This document shows positions 26,944-34,973 of a DNA stretch of 64,000 bases, in pieces; the stretch's first letter is position 1, and each line of letters opens with the position of its first letter. Origin of the DNA: Psychrobacter sp. Pi2-52 (lineage in GTDB: Bacteria; Pseudomonadota; Gammaproteobacteria; Pseudomonadales; Moraxellaceae). The stretch spans positions 1 through 64,000 of the forward strand of contig NZ_CAJHBS010000013.1 in the NCBI RefSeq assembly GCF_904846705.1, written 5' to 3'. Position numbers and translations under genes: made by a program. The notes below the pieces were generated by a model that did not search any database, was not told where the DNA came from, and saw only the letters and a list, made by a program, of their open reading frames with translations.

Positions 26944-27744
26944 ATGCTAGCCAAAAAACCTAAAGGCGCAACAGAAAAGCGCAAATCAAGTAGCGTATCA
27001 GGCTTATTGTGGATGTTTGTTGGGGCCATATTGACCCTTATGATTGGGGTATTTATCTACCTCTCACCATTATTCAATTTCAGTCCCGCTGATGGTAGTG
27101 CTGAGAACGATTCTGATCGCCAAGTACAACCACGTGTGGATACTGATACCGATAATGGCGATTATGAGTTCTACGATATCTTGCCAAATCAAGAGATGGC
27201 AACCATCCCTGACGAAGATATCGCTGACATTGATAATGATCAAATAGGCGATATCGGTGTGTTTGAACCAGACGTCGTCGTGACTCAACCAGATAGCGAT
27301 GCAGGCAGTACAGCAACGGGCAGCTTCGGTGGTTCGGAAAATGCGACTGTCGAACCTGCTGGTAGTAATAATGCTGGGTCGAGTGAGGATATCGTTGTCG
27401 TTGAAGAAGATGCAACCTATGATGGTACGCCGCCTGCTACTAGCAACGCTACAACCCGCAATAACAATGCAGCAGCTACGGCAAGCATCCAAGCTGCCAA
27501 ACCTGCGGCGACCTACATCTTGCAGATCAATAGCTTTAGTGATGCAGATGAAGCGGATCGTCGCCGTGCGCAAGTACTGATGGCGGGTGTCGATGCTCGC
27601 GTGGTTAAAAACACGACGGGCAATGGCTTGCCAATTTATCAAGTCATCTCGCGTCCACTGAATAACCGTCAAGCAGTAACGACAGCACAGCAGCGCCTAC
27701 AAAACAATGGTATAGACTCTATTATCGTTGAACAGCGTCGCTAG
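26944..27744 (+). CDS. SPOR domain protein (FtsN-like)
   Basis: The 266-residue protein has a short basic cytoplasmic tail, one transmembrane helix at about residues 20-41, a long acidic Asp/Asn/Thr-rich periplasmic linker, and a C-terminal SPOR domain at about 189-265 (ATYILQINSFSDADEADRRR to SIIVEQRR). SPOR domains bind denuded septal peptidoglycan. Membrane topology and location after argS resemble ftsN, the divisome activator, but the family also contains other SPOR proteins. GGGAGAACG upstream supports the ATG. A strong terminator follows. Confidence 0.85.
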   Translation: MLAKKPKGATEKRKSSSVSGLLWMFVGAILTLMIGVFIYLSPLFNFSPADGSAENDSDRQVQPRVDTDTDNGDYEFYDILPNQEMATIPDEDIADIDNDQIGDIGVFEPDVVVTQPDSDAGSTATGSFGGSENATVEPAGSNNAGSSEDIVVVEEDATYDGTPPATSNATTRNNNAAATASIQAAKPAATYILQINSFSDADEADRRRAQVLMAGVDARVVKNTTGNGLPIYQVISRPLNNRQAVTTAQQRLQNNGIDSIIVEQRR

Positions 27745-27774
27745 GTTCAGTCGTTTACAGTTATTGTATTTATT

Positions 27775-27802
27775 AAAAAAGCGTCGTAATGACGCTTTTT
27801 TT
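27775..27802. terminator. Intrinsic terminator of the argS-SPOR operon
   Basis: AAAAAAGCGTC (27775-27785) pairs with GACGCTTTTTT (27791-27801) around the 5-nt loop GTAAT, followed by more T residues. Confidence 0.88.
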
Positions 27803-27863
27803 ATCTCTTTATTTTATCAAAAGCTTTCTAGCTATTTTATCCTATTAAACGTCCATTAAGAGT

Positions 27864-28964
27864 ATGGTTATGACCGTATCTAACTCAGTAACACCGCAAG
27901 CAAGCATCATTAAAGCGTTCTTTCAAAAATACTTTATCGATGCTTTTACTGGTATGGCTTTAGGGCTATTTGTCACGTTGATCGCAGGTCTGATTATCTC
28001 GCAAATCGGTGGTTGGTTAGGTTTGCCGGCATTGGTCGCGGTCGGGAAACTTGCCTCGATATTAATGGGTGCTGGTATCGGCGTAGGTATCGCTTACTAT
28101 CTCAAAGCGCCAACGCTAGTGATGCTTAGCTGCCTTGTAGCAGGTATGCTTGGTGCCCATTCTGAAGCACTAATGGCAGGCACGCTTTTTACGCCGCAAG
28201 TGGGTGGGCCTGCAACCTTTGTAGCACTGCCGGGTAATCCAATCGGTGCTTATCTGACTTCTGTGTTTGCTTATCGCGCTGGCACTTGGATCGCGGGTAA
28301 GACTAAGCTAGATATTTTATTAGTGCCTTTGGTTGTATGCGGTATTGCTCTTCTAGTTTGCGCCTTGCTTAATCCGCCTATCGTAGCAGGGGTCGCTGCT
28401 ATCGGTAAGGGTATTCAAGCCGCTACTGAATTACAGCCACTTCTAATGGGTATCATTATTGCCGTCGTAGTTGGTGTTTTATTGACATTGCCAACTTCAA
28501 GTGCGGCCATTTGTATTGCTATTGGACTCGGTGGTTTGGCTGGCGGGGCTGCAGTAGTTGGCTGTGCTGCGCACATGATTGGCTTTGCTGTTGCCAGTTT
28601 TAAAGACAATGGCGTTAGTGGCGTCATCTCTCAGGGCTTGGGTACCAGTATGCTGCAAATCCCTAATGTGCTCAGAAAACCTATCGTTCTGCTACCTGCT
28701 GTCATTGCTAGCGCTATCGTTGGGCCTATCGCGACCGTTGGTTTTGGATTAGCTTGTACCGCGACAGGGGCGGGTATGGGTACTGCTGGTTTGGTCGGTG
28801 TGTTTGGGGTTATTGAGGCATCACAAGAAATCATGAGCACCGGTCAACTATGGACAGCGATTATTCTATTGATGTTTATATTACCTGCGGTGATTGCAGG
28901 GTTAGTGGCTTACATCATGCGCCGTATGGGCTGGTTGGTCGCTGGTGATATGAAGCTGCCTTAA
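27864..28964 (+). CDS. PTS-IIC-like membrane permease (PTS_EIIC_2 type)
   Basis: This 366-residue polytopic membrane protein matches the PTS_EIIC_2 family (PF13303), with the opening DAFTGMALGLFVTLIAGLIISQIG, the stretch GGPATFVALPGNPIGAYL and glycine-rich helices. True PTS IIC proteins need IIA and IIB domains and the EI/HPr chain; none lies in this window, and the protein has no such domains. Members of this group also occur as orphans whose transport mechanism is unknown. The start may be the ATG at 27864 or at 27870. It is monocistronic. Confidence 0.82.
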   Translation: MVMTVSNSVTPQASIIKAFFQKYFIDAFTGMALGLFVTLIAGLIISQIGGWLGLPALVAVGKLASILMGAGIGVGIAYYLKAPTLVMLSCLVAGMLGAHSEALMAGTLFTPQVGGPATFVALPGNPIGAYLTSVFAYRAGTWIAGKTKLDILLVPLVVCGIALLVCALLNPPIVAGVAAIGKGIQAATELQPLLMGIIIAVVVGVLLTLPTSSAAICIAIGLGGLAGGAAVVGCAAHMIGFAVASFKDNGVSGVISQGLGTSMLQIPNVLRKPIVLLPAVIASAIVGPIATVGFGLACTATGAGMGTAGLVGVFGVIEASQEIMSTGQLWTAIILLMFILPAVIAGLVAYIMRRMGWLVAGDMKLP

Positions 28965-29041
28965 TGCTTGGAAGGTTGAACTAAAATATCATCAACAATC
29001 TTAAAACTTAGTCTTATCCTTAATCAGCAATAACAATGCTT

Positions 29042-29077
29042 AAAAAAGCCCAGCTACGACTATAGCTAGGCTTTTTA
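29042..29077. terminator. Bidirectional terminator between permease and SDR genes
   Basis: AAAAAAGCC and AGCTA pair with TAGCT and GGCTTTTTA across a 6-nt loop with one internal mismatch. T-runs occur on both strands. Confidence 0.8.
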
Positions 29078-29125
29078 TATATAAATTCATCAATTTCTCA
29101 TGAAATAGGAAATGTTTACAGCATA

Positions 29126-30112
29126 CTATTTAACGGTCTTTAGCTTCTTATGACGACGTGGTTTTAGTTTGCGGGACAGTTGATGGAAGTCGTTCAGCAC
29201 TTGACTATAGTGTGATGGAAATACACGTTGGATGGCATCAATCATCTTGGCATCGTTACCAATTAAGCAGCGCTGCTGATTAGTCGCTGCTGCCTGTAGG
29301 ATAATCCAAGCCGCTTCATTGGCATCGAACTTTAAAAACTTATTAAAACTTCTGATGGCTTTGGGCCCAGTACTCATCCCAATATCATGGATGCTCTCAT
29401 TACCGCGCGCGCTGTTGGCGATATTGGTTTTGATCCCGCCCGGATGGATACAAGTCGCTGATACCCCGCAGTTCTGGATATTTAGCTCTTGGCGTAAACT
29501 CTCTGTAAAGCCGCGTACGGCAAATTTGCTAGAGTTGTAGGCTGACTGTGATGGCTGAGCGGTCAAACCAAACAGACTTGAGATATTAATAATATGTCCA
29601 TGTTCGCCAAATTGGCTCTGTTTAACGCTGTTTTTGATTAACGGTAAAAATGCCTTAGTGCCGTAAACCACGCCCCAAAAATTAATGTTCATTACCCATT
29701 CAAGCTCACTAATACTACTGCCTTCGACGGTAGAGTAGAGTGCGACACCTGCATTGTTAAAGACGAAATTTACTTTGCCATGTTCTGCCATCACGCTATC
29801 AGCCCATGCTTCCACCGCTGTATTGTCTGACACATCGAGTACGGTTATAGTGACGTTGACATCATAATTGGCAAGTAACTGTTTGGTCGCTGCTAGCTGT
29901 TCAGGATTGATGTCCGATAGTGCAACATGACAGCCCATTTTTGCTAAATGAATGGCCAGCTCACGTCCCATACCCGAACCTGCGCCTGTGATAGCAGCGA
30001 CATGGTTTCGGTAGTAGGATGCAACGTCCGAGTCATCCAATGAAGTACGGTTAGAGGAAAACGGTAGATGTTGGCGCAATGAAGTCGCCATAGCAGTCAC
30101 ATGGTTGAGCAT
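29126..30112 (-). CDS. Short-chain dehydrogenase/reductase
   Basis: This NAD(P)-dependent oxidoreductase has the SDR cofactor loop TGAGSGMG (about residues 42-49), NNAG at about 119-122, Ser178/179 and the catalytic Tyr192-x-x-x-Lys196 in YNSSK. The N-terminus is extended by about 35 residues and the C-terminus ends in a basic tail (KPRRHKKLKTVK). The ATG at 30112 is preferred over the TTG at 30121 because of its distance from AAGGA. The substrate is unknown; members of this classical group often act on alcohols or acyl substrates. Confidence 0.88.
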   Translation of the reverse strand: MLNHVTAMATSLRQHLPFSSNRTSLDDSDVASYYRNHVAAITGAGSGMGRELAIHLAKMGCHVALSDINPEQLAATKQLLANYDVNVTITVLDVSDNTAVEAWADSVMAEHGKVNFVFNNAGVALYSTVEGSSISELEWVMNINFWGVVYGTKAFLPLIKNSVKQSQFGEHGHIINISSLFGLTAQPSQSAYNSSKFAVRGFTESLRQELNIQNCGVSATCIHPGGIKTNIANSARGNESIHDIGMSTGPKAIRSFNKFLKFDANEAAWIILQAAATNQQRCLIGNDAKMIDAIQRVFPSHYSQVLNDFHQLSRKLKPRRHKKLKTVK

Positions 30113-30454
30113 AATAAACAATCCTTTGTATTATTAAGAGTGGATATTCATAGGTGCCATAGACGTTGGAACATAGCAGTAGAATAAAGGTCGCAATAGA
30201 CTATCTACATTAGCATGATTAGTGATGAGGTCTGCTTGCGATTGATAAACGCTGCTGTCATTTTGTGATAAGGAGCGTCAATTATTTCTAGAGCTCTATG
30301 CTGTTAAGTGCTACTAGAATATAAAGGTTAATCGAATTTTTGATAAATAATTTAAGCCATCCATAGACATAAAAAAAGCGCCGTGGCTTATAAGGCCAGA
30401 CGCTTTTTTGAATAACTCATTACTAATAACGAGTCATCTTAGTCCCACTATGTA
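30113..30454. other. Intergenic region, SDR gene upstream and clpX downstream
   Basis: About 340 bases. The clpX terminator lies at 30371-30410; the rest holds the SDR promoter region, in which I see no clear element. Confidence 0.5.
30371..30410 (-). terminator. Intrinsic terminator of clpX
   Basis: AAAAAAGCG pairs with CGCTTTTTT at the outer part and TGGC pairs with GCCA inside. On the minus strand it ends in a T-run after the clpX stop at 30455. Confidence 0.85.
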
Positions 30455-31729
30455 TTAAGCAATTTTAGGAATTTTGCCTTCATTGATGACTTCTGCATCA
30501 ACCATAACGGTCTTGGCATTTTCCATAGAGGGCAGCTCGTACATGGTCTCAAGCAGAGCGTTTTCTACGATAGAACGTAGACCACGTGCACCAGTTTTAC
30601 GCTCCATAGCTTTTTTGGCAATGGCATCAAGTGCTTCTTGCGTGAAGCTAATCTCAGCACCTTCCATATCGAACAAGTACTTGTACTGTTTTACCAGTGC
30701 GTTCTTAGGTTCCGTCAAGATTTGTACCAGTGCTTCTTCATCAAGCTCTTTTAGCGCTGCAAGTACTGGCAGACGACCGATTAGCTCAGGAATCAGACCA
30801 AACTTGATCAAATCTTCTGGCTCGACTTCTTGTAGCAAGTCTGAGCTGCGACGGCTGTCATCTTTTGAGCTGACATCAGCGTTAAAACCAATACCGCCTT
30901 TTTCGGTACGTTGCTGAATGACTTTATCAAGTCCAGCAAATGCACCACCGACGATGATTAGGATGTTGCTGGTATCAACTTGGATCAGCTCTTGCTGCGG
31001 GTGCTTACGACCACCGTGCGGCGGGATAGCAGCCACAGTACCTTCGATTAGCTTTAGCAACGCTTGCTGTACACCTTCACCTGATACATCACGAGTGATA
31101 GATGGGTTGTCGCCTTTTTTACTGATTTTGTCGATTTCATCAATATAGATGATACCTTGCTCAGCTTTGGCCACATCATAGTCAGAAGCTTGAAGGAGCT
31201 TTTGTACGATGTTTTCAACGTCTTCACCAACATAACCAGCTTCGGTCAATGTCGTGGCATCAGCCATCGCAAAAGGCACATCTAATAGACGAGCTAAGGT
31301 TTGCGCAAGTAGCGTCTTACCAGAACCAGTTGGACCGATTAGCAGGATATTACTCTTAGCCAATTCTACCATTGCATCGTCAGCGCCGATCTTGGCTTTT
31401 TTGCTGTCGTTGGCTAGCGTCTGGCTAACTTTTAGACGTTTGTAATGGTTATAGACGGCCACAGCCAATGCTTTTTTGGCAGCGTCCTGACCGATGACAT
31501 ATTCATCAAGCTTGGCACGCAGCTCTTTTGGCGTTGGTAGTTTTTTATTGACCCAAGAAGTGTCTACTTCGCTATCATCATCACCGTGCTCTGCGCTGTC
31601 TGCGATTAAGTCAGTACATAGCTCGATACATTCATTGCAGATATTGGCATCGTCAGCAGCAATCAATTGCTGTACATCGCTTTTGGCTTTACCGCAAAAC
31701 GAACACTGCGGGGTATTATCTTCTGCCAT
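30455..31729 (-). CDS. clpX: ATP-dependent Clp protease ATP-binding subunit ClpX
   Basis: ClpX unfolds substrates and feeds them to ClpP. The N-terminal zinc finger has Cys9, Cys12, Cys31 and Cys34. The AAA+ module shows Walker A GPTGSGKT and Walker [12 protein letters not shown], then the C-terminal D2 small domain. Length (424) equals the E. coli protein. It lies 186 nt downstream of clpP on the same strand, the normal order, and is followed by a terminator. Confidence 0.97.
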   Translation of the reverse strand: MAEDNTPQCSFCGKAKSDVQQLIAADDANICNECIELCTDLIADSAEHGDDDSEVDTSWVNKKLPTPKELRAKLDEYVIGQDAAKKALAVAVYNHYKRLKVSQTLANDSKKAKIGADDAMVELAKSNILLIGPTGSGKTLLAQTLARLLDVPFAMADATTLTEAGYVGEDVENIVQKLLQASDYDVAKAEQGIIYIDEIDKISKKGDNPSITRDVSGEGVQQALLKLIEGTVAAIPPHGGRKHPQQELIQVDTSNILIIVGGAFAGLDKVIQQRTEKGGIGFNADVSSKDDSRRSSDLLQEVEPEDLIKFGLIPELIGRLPVLAALKELDEEALVQILTEPKNALVKQYKYLFDMEGAEISFTQEALDAIAKKAMERKTGARGLRSIVENALLETMYELPSMENAKTVMVDAEVINEGKIPKIA

Positions 31730-31915
31730 AAAAGGCGCTCCTAAAATTTAAAACTGGTTAGTTTATTTGTAGTATATCGATTATCGTATTCATTCAATGG
31801 TCATACCTTCTAATGGTCAGGTATGACATTGATAACGGTTTACTGTACGGCAAATAAACTATAAAAGGTCTTATGATTGCACTCTCAATGAAGAGGCATC
31901 ACGTTAATGCTTAGA

Positions 31916-32590
31916 TTACAAAGATTCAGGACGACGCTCTAATACTTCGTCAACCAAACCATACTCTTTGGCTTCTTGTGCATCTAACCAATAATCACGC
32001 TCAACGTCTTTTTCGATTTTCTCTACTGGCTGACCAGTGCGCTCAGCTAAGATACTATTTAGACGTGCACGAGTTTTAAGGATTTCACGAGCGTTAATTT
32101 CGATATCAGTTGCTTGACCCTGCGCGCCGCCTGAAGGCTGGTGAATCATGACACGAGCATTAGCAAGTGAGTAGCGCTTGCCTTTTTGACCAGCGGCCAA
32201 TAGGAATGAACCCATGCTGTAAGCACCGCCCATACAGATAGTAGATACTTCAGGTTTGATGAAGTTCATGGTATCGAAAATAGCCAAGCCAGCGCTTACT
32301 GAGCCGCCTGGTGAGTTGATATACAAATGGATATCTTTGTCAGGGTTTTCAGCTTCTAAGAATAGCAACTGGGCAACGATAAGGTTAGCCATGTTGTCTT
32401 CGACCTGACCGGTCAAAAAGATAACGCGCTCACGTAATAGACGTGAAAAAATATCAAACGAGCGTTCACCGCGTGAGGACTGTTCAACCACCATAGGTAC
32501 TAAAGCCGCTTGTGTGGTCTGTACTTCTTTGTGCGCACTCATCAGCATATCAAAATGCGGGTTGGCAGTGATGCGATCATAATCTGTCAT
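31916..32590 (-). CDS. clpP: ATP-dependent Clp protease proteolytic subunit ClpP
   Basis: This is the barrel-forming serine peptidase of the Clp system. The catalytic triad is Ser125, His150 and Asp199, each shifted by 27 from E. coli mature numbering, which fits an N-terminal propeptide and leader. Motifs SPGGSVSAG and [10 protein letters not shown] are intact. Residues around the nucleophile read GGAYSMGS instead of the common GQAASMGA. AGGAC upstream of the ATG serves as ribosome-binding site. It begins the clpP-clpX pair; tig, usually just upstream, is 8 kb away behind the urease cluster. Confidence 0.96.
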   Translation of the reverse strand: MTDYDRITANPHFDMLMSAHKEVQTTQAALVPMVVEQSSRGERSFDIFSRLLRERVIFLTGQVEDNMANLIVAQLLFLEAENPDKDIHLYINSPGGSVSAGLAIFDTMNFIKPEVSTICMGGAYSMGSFLLAAGQKGKRYSLANARVMIHQPSGGAQGQATDIEINAREILKTRARLNSILAERTGQPVEKIEKDVERDYWLDAQEAKEYGLVDEVLERRPESL

Positions 32591-32851
32591 AGAAAAGTCC
32601 TATCGATAAATGTATAAAATAAAAATGGATTGAATGATTTTATTGTCTAGTAGTTTTTGACTAATGGGTTGTTTATAAGGGGGCTGCGCTCACTATTCAA
32701 GCCTATAAAATGGGTTTGTACATAAAATAGGTGAAAAACTGACCCTACGATATTGCTAGGACTCATTGCTTATATTGAAACTTATACTAAAAATACGTCT
32801 AAAAGTAGATAAATACTATCTTATCTATTATCAAGTCATACAGATATTGAT

Positions 32852-32881
32852 AGTACCTGTATCGACAGTATCTGTATCGAT
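32852..32881. repeat. 15-bp direct tandem repeat, two copies
   Basis: AGTACCTGTATCGAC (32852-32866) and AGTATCTGTATCGAT (32867-32881) differ at two positions. The region lies about 270 bases upstream of the clpP start. Confidence 0.75.
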
Positions 32882-33049
32882 ACAAATAGCGTAAATCATG
32901 TCTGACCTGACTTTTTAACATAGAATACCTGATTAATAGCCCTATAATCCACCTATCTTACTGACTAAGCCTGCAAATAGTTATGCGTTTAGTATTTTTG
33001 CTTATCTAATGTCCTCAGAGAGTATTGCGCTAACAATAACGCTAAAAAA

Positions 33050-33085
33050 TGCACCGTTATGGACAAAATGTACCGTTTTGGTGCA
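33050..33085 (+). promoter_or_regulatory. Two NtrC-like enhancer sites upstream of the urease cluster
   Basis: TGTACC-GTTTT-GGTGCA (33069-33085) differs from the NtrC consensus TGCACC-N5-GGTGCA by one base. A second, weaker copy TGCACC-GTTAT-GGACAA (33050-33066) has one perfect half. The sites lie about 165 bases upstream of a sigma-54-like promoter, a normal enhancer distance. This is inferred by consensus match only. Confidence 0.55.
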
Positions 33086-33246
33086 AATATCTGCTGATTT
33101 TATAAATGACTGAGGCTCAAAAAACGTTTAGAAAATAGCTGGAAATATACGGTTATTTTTATCATTTAAGTTAAATAGAAAAAAGCGCAGACAAATCAAA
33201 GTTTTGAGTCGGTAAGGTTGTCTATTTGATTATCTGCTATCAAGAG

Positions 33247-33263
33247 TTGGCACAGTGCTTGTA
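33247..33263 (+). promoter_or_regulatory. Candidate sigma-54 promoter of the urease cluster
   Basis: TTGGCACAGTGCTTGTA has the -24 element TGGCAC and a -12 element TTGT, with GG and GT separated by 10 bases as sigma-54 requires. The usual -12 is TTGC, so the match is imperfect. The predicted leader to ureD is about 190 nt. Confidence 0.45.
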
Positions 33264-33467
33264 TCAATAAAAACATTGACGCTTTTATTTATAGTGGTGC
33301 GCTAGGCACGATAAATGGTGTAGGCTGTATTTCTTCGCTGTTATTCTGACATTACTGTAGTTAATGAACTGTAATTAACGATTAGCAATAGAGTTTTTAA
33401 CGGATAGTAAATGAGAGTTGTCACATAAAATACTGAAACATATTTAATTGGTAAATGAGTATACAAA

Positions 33468-34496
33468 ATGAGTTGGGCCTCTTCTTTAGCATTAAGCTTT
33501 GACACTGTTAGCAGTACAAGTACGGCCAAAGAGGGTACGGCTGATAACTCAAAAACGCGGCTTTATCATCGTAAGCATACGGGTGCCTTGATGGTACAGC
33601 GTGCTCTGTATCCTGAGCCAAGCGTACAGCAGGGTATTTGTCACATACTGATGTTGTACCCGCCAGCCGGTATCGCAGGCGGTGATACGCTGACCATAGA
33701 CCTAAACTTAGATAGTGGCAGCCACGCTGTTATCACCACACCAGGGGCAGGTAAGTGGTACGGTAAGGACAGTGTTAGTCAAAAACATAAAGCTCCGTTG
33801 AGCGACAACGACACTCACCAAAGTATGGATCAAAATGAAATAGCTGCCTATGCAAGCCAACATGTACAGGCCAACCTCGCAGCACATACCCGATTAGAAT
33901 GGCTGCCGCAAGAGAGTATCATTTATAACGAAGCCAATATGCATGCAGTGAGCCGTTTCGATTTGACGGATTCATCTAGTCTACTGACATGGGAGATTAG
34001 CGTATTTGGGCGGCAAGCTTACGACGAGCAGTTTTTGCAAGGGCGTTATCATACTGGATTGAACATCTACCGAGATGGTAAGGTTATCGTTGCTGAGCGA
34101 GTGGCGCAGGCAGCACAAAATCGCTGGTTTACCTCAAATTTAGGACTAGCGAACCAGCATATTTATGGATCGTTTTGGGCAGTACCAAGCTTAAGCGATG
34201 TCCATGACAATCTTGCACTCTCCGCGTCACAAACCACGCAATCGACCGAAACAGCCCAAGCGACTATCAAGCAGTCATTAACCCGCTATCTAGACAACAC
34301 CGTAGCAGCATTACGTCAAGTTATTGCTCGAGCACAACTGCCTGTCTACTGCACTCATAATTGCCAAGCGATTAATATCCGCTATATTGGCTCAGATGTA
34401 CGTGGTTGTTTTGAAGCTTTTTATCAGCTGAGAGAGGTCTTACGCGAATATTGGTGGCAACTTGAGCCCTGTCGCCCACGTATTTGGGACACTTAA
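33468..34496 (+). CDS. ureD: Urease accessory protein UreD
   Basis: UreD is the scaffold that, with UreF and UreG, delivers nickel to apo-urease. The family markers YPPAGIAGGDTL, TTPGAGKWY and ARLEWLPQESIIYN-like HTRLEWLPQESIIYN are present. At 342 residues it is longer than usual (about 270-290), because of a hydrophilic insert of about 30 residues between the GKWY and LEWLPQE motifs and extra residues near position 240. It is the first gene of the urease cluster and lies behind the putative NtrC/sigma-54 control region. Confidence 0.92.
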   Translation: MSWASSLALSFDTVSSTSTAKEGTADNSKTRLYHRKHTGALMVQRALYPEPSVQQGICHILMLYPPAGIAGGDTLTIDLNLDSGSHAVITTPGAGKWYGKDSVSQKHKAPLSDNDTHQSMDQNEIAAYASQHVQANLAAHTRLEWLPQESIIYNEANMHAVSRFDLTDSSSLLTWEISVFGRQAYDEQFLQGRYHTGLNIYRDGKVIVAERVAQAAQNRWFTSNLGLANQHIYGSFWAVPSLSDVHDNLALSASQTTQSTETAQATIKQSLTRYLDNTVAALRQVIARAQLPVYCTHNCQAINIRYIGSDVRGCFEAFYQLREVLREYWWQLEPCRPRIWDT

Positions 34497-34614
34497 TATG
34501 GCCACTTTAAATAATGACACTAAGATATATTGCGACTGTTTTTAATCGATATTTAATGCTGTGAAAATCTCTAATCTGCTATAAATATAATGATAAGTAC
34601 AACAAGGAATTATC

Positions 34615-34917
34615 ATGCACCTGACCCCAACAGAAAAAGATAAACTCATGCTATTTACCGCTGGTATGGTGGCTGAGCGTCGCAAAAATCGCGGTGTTAA
34701 ACTCAATTATCCCGAAGCGATCGCTTATATCAGTATGCTACTGATGGAAGGCGCACGAGATGGTAAAAGAGTTGCCGAGCTGATGAGTGAGGGTGCTACG
34801 TATTTGTCTGCTGATGATGTCATGGAAGGTGTCGCAGAGATGGTAGATGAAGTGCAAATCGAGGCGACCTTTCCTGATGGCACCAAACTGGTCACAGTAC
34901 ATAATCCCATTGTGTAA
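34615..34917 (+). CDS. ureA: Urease subunit gamma
   Basis: This 100-residue protein is the small gamma subunit of the urease (alpha-beta-gamma)3 enzyme, with the standard opening [16 protein letters not shown], the stretch [10 protein letters not shown] and the ending [25 protein letters not shown] before the ATG gives a good ribosome-binding site. It is a separate gene, not fused to beta as in Helicobacter. Confidence 0.97.
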   Translation: MHLTPTEKDKLMLFTAGMVAERRKNRGVKLNYPEAIAYISMLLMEGARDGKRVAELMSEGATYLSADDVMEGVAEMVDEVQIEATFPDGTKLVTVHNPIV

Positions 34918-34973
34918 CGCTGTATACCATTATTGTAGCACTGAAATGCTCACTATAAAATAAGGCGGCTACC

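Larger units (their letters stand above)
32591..33467. other. Long divergent intergenic region between clpP and ureD
   Basis: About 880 bases hold the clpP promoter on the left and the urease control region on the right. I see a 15-bp direct repeat at 32852-32881, two NtrC-like sites at 33050-33085 and a sigma-54-like promoter at 33247-33263. No credible ORF or RNA gene is present. Confidence 0.65.

Noticed and set aside
27070..27672. 200-codon open frame antisense to the SPOR-domain gene
   Set aside because: It lies fully inside a convincing gene with a clear domain, and its protein is of odd composition. It is a codon-bias shadow.
30474..30917. Long open frame antisense to clpX
   Set aside because: Antisense to a highly conserved gene; explained by codon structure.
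33291..33309. Small palindrome GTGC-GCTAG-GCAC near the ureD leader
   Set aside because: Short arms, no family match; may be chance next to the stronger NtrC and sigma-54 signals.
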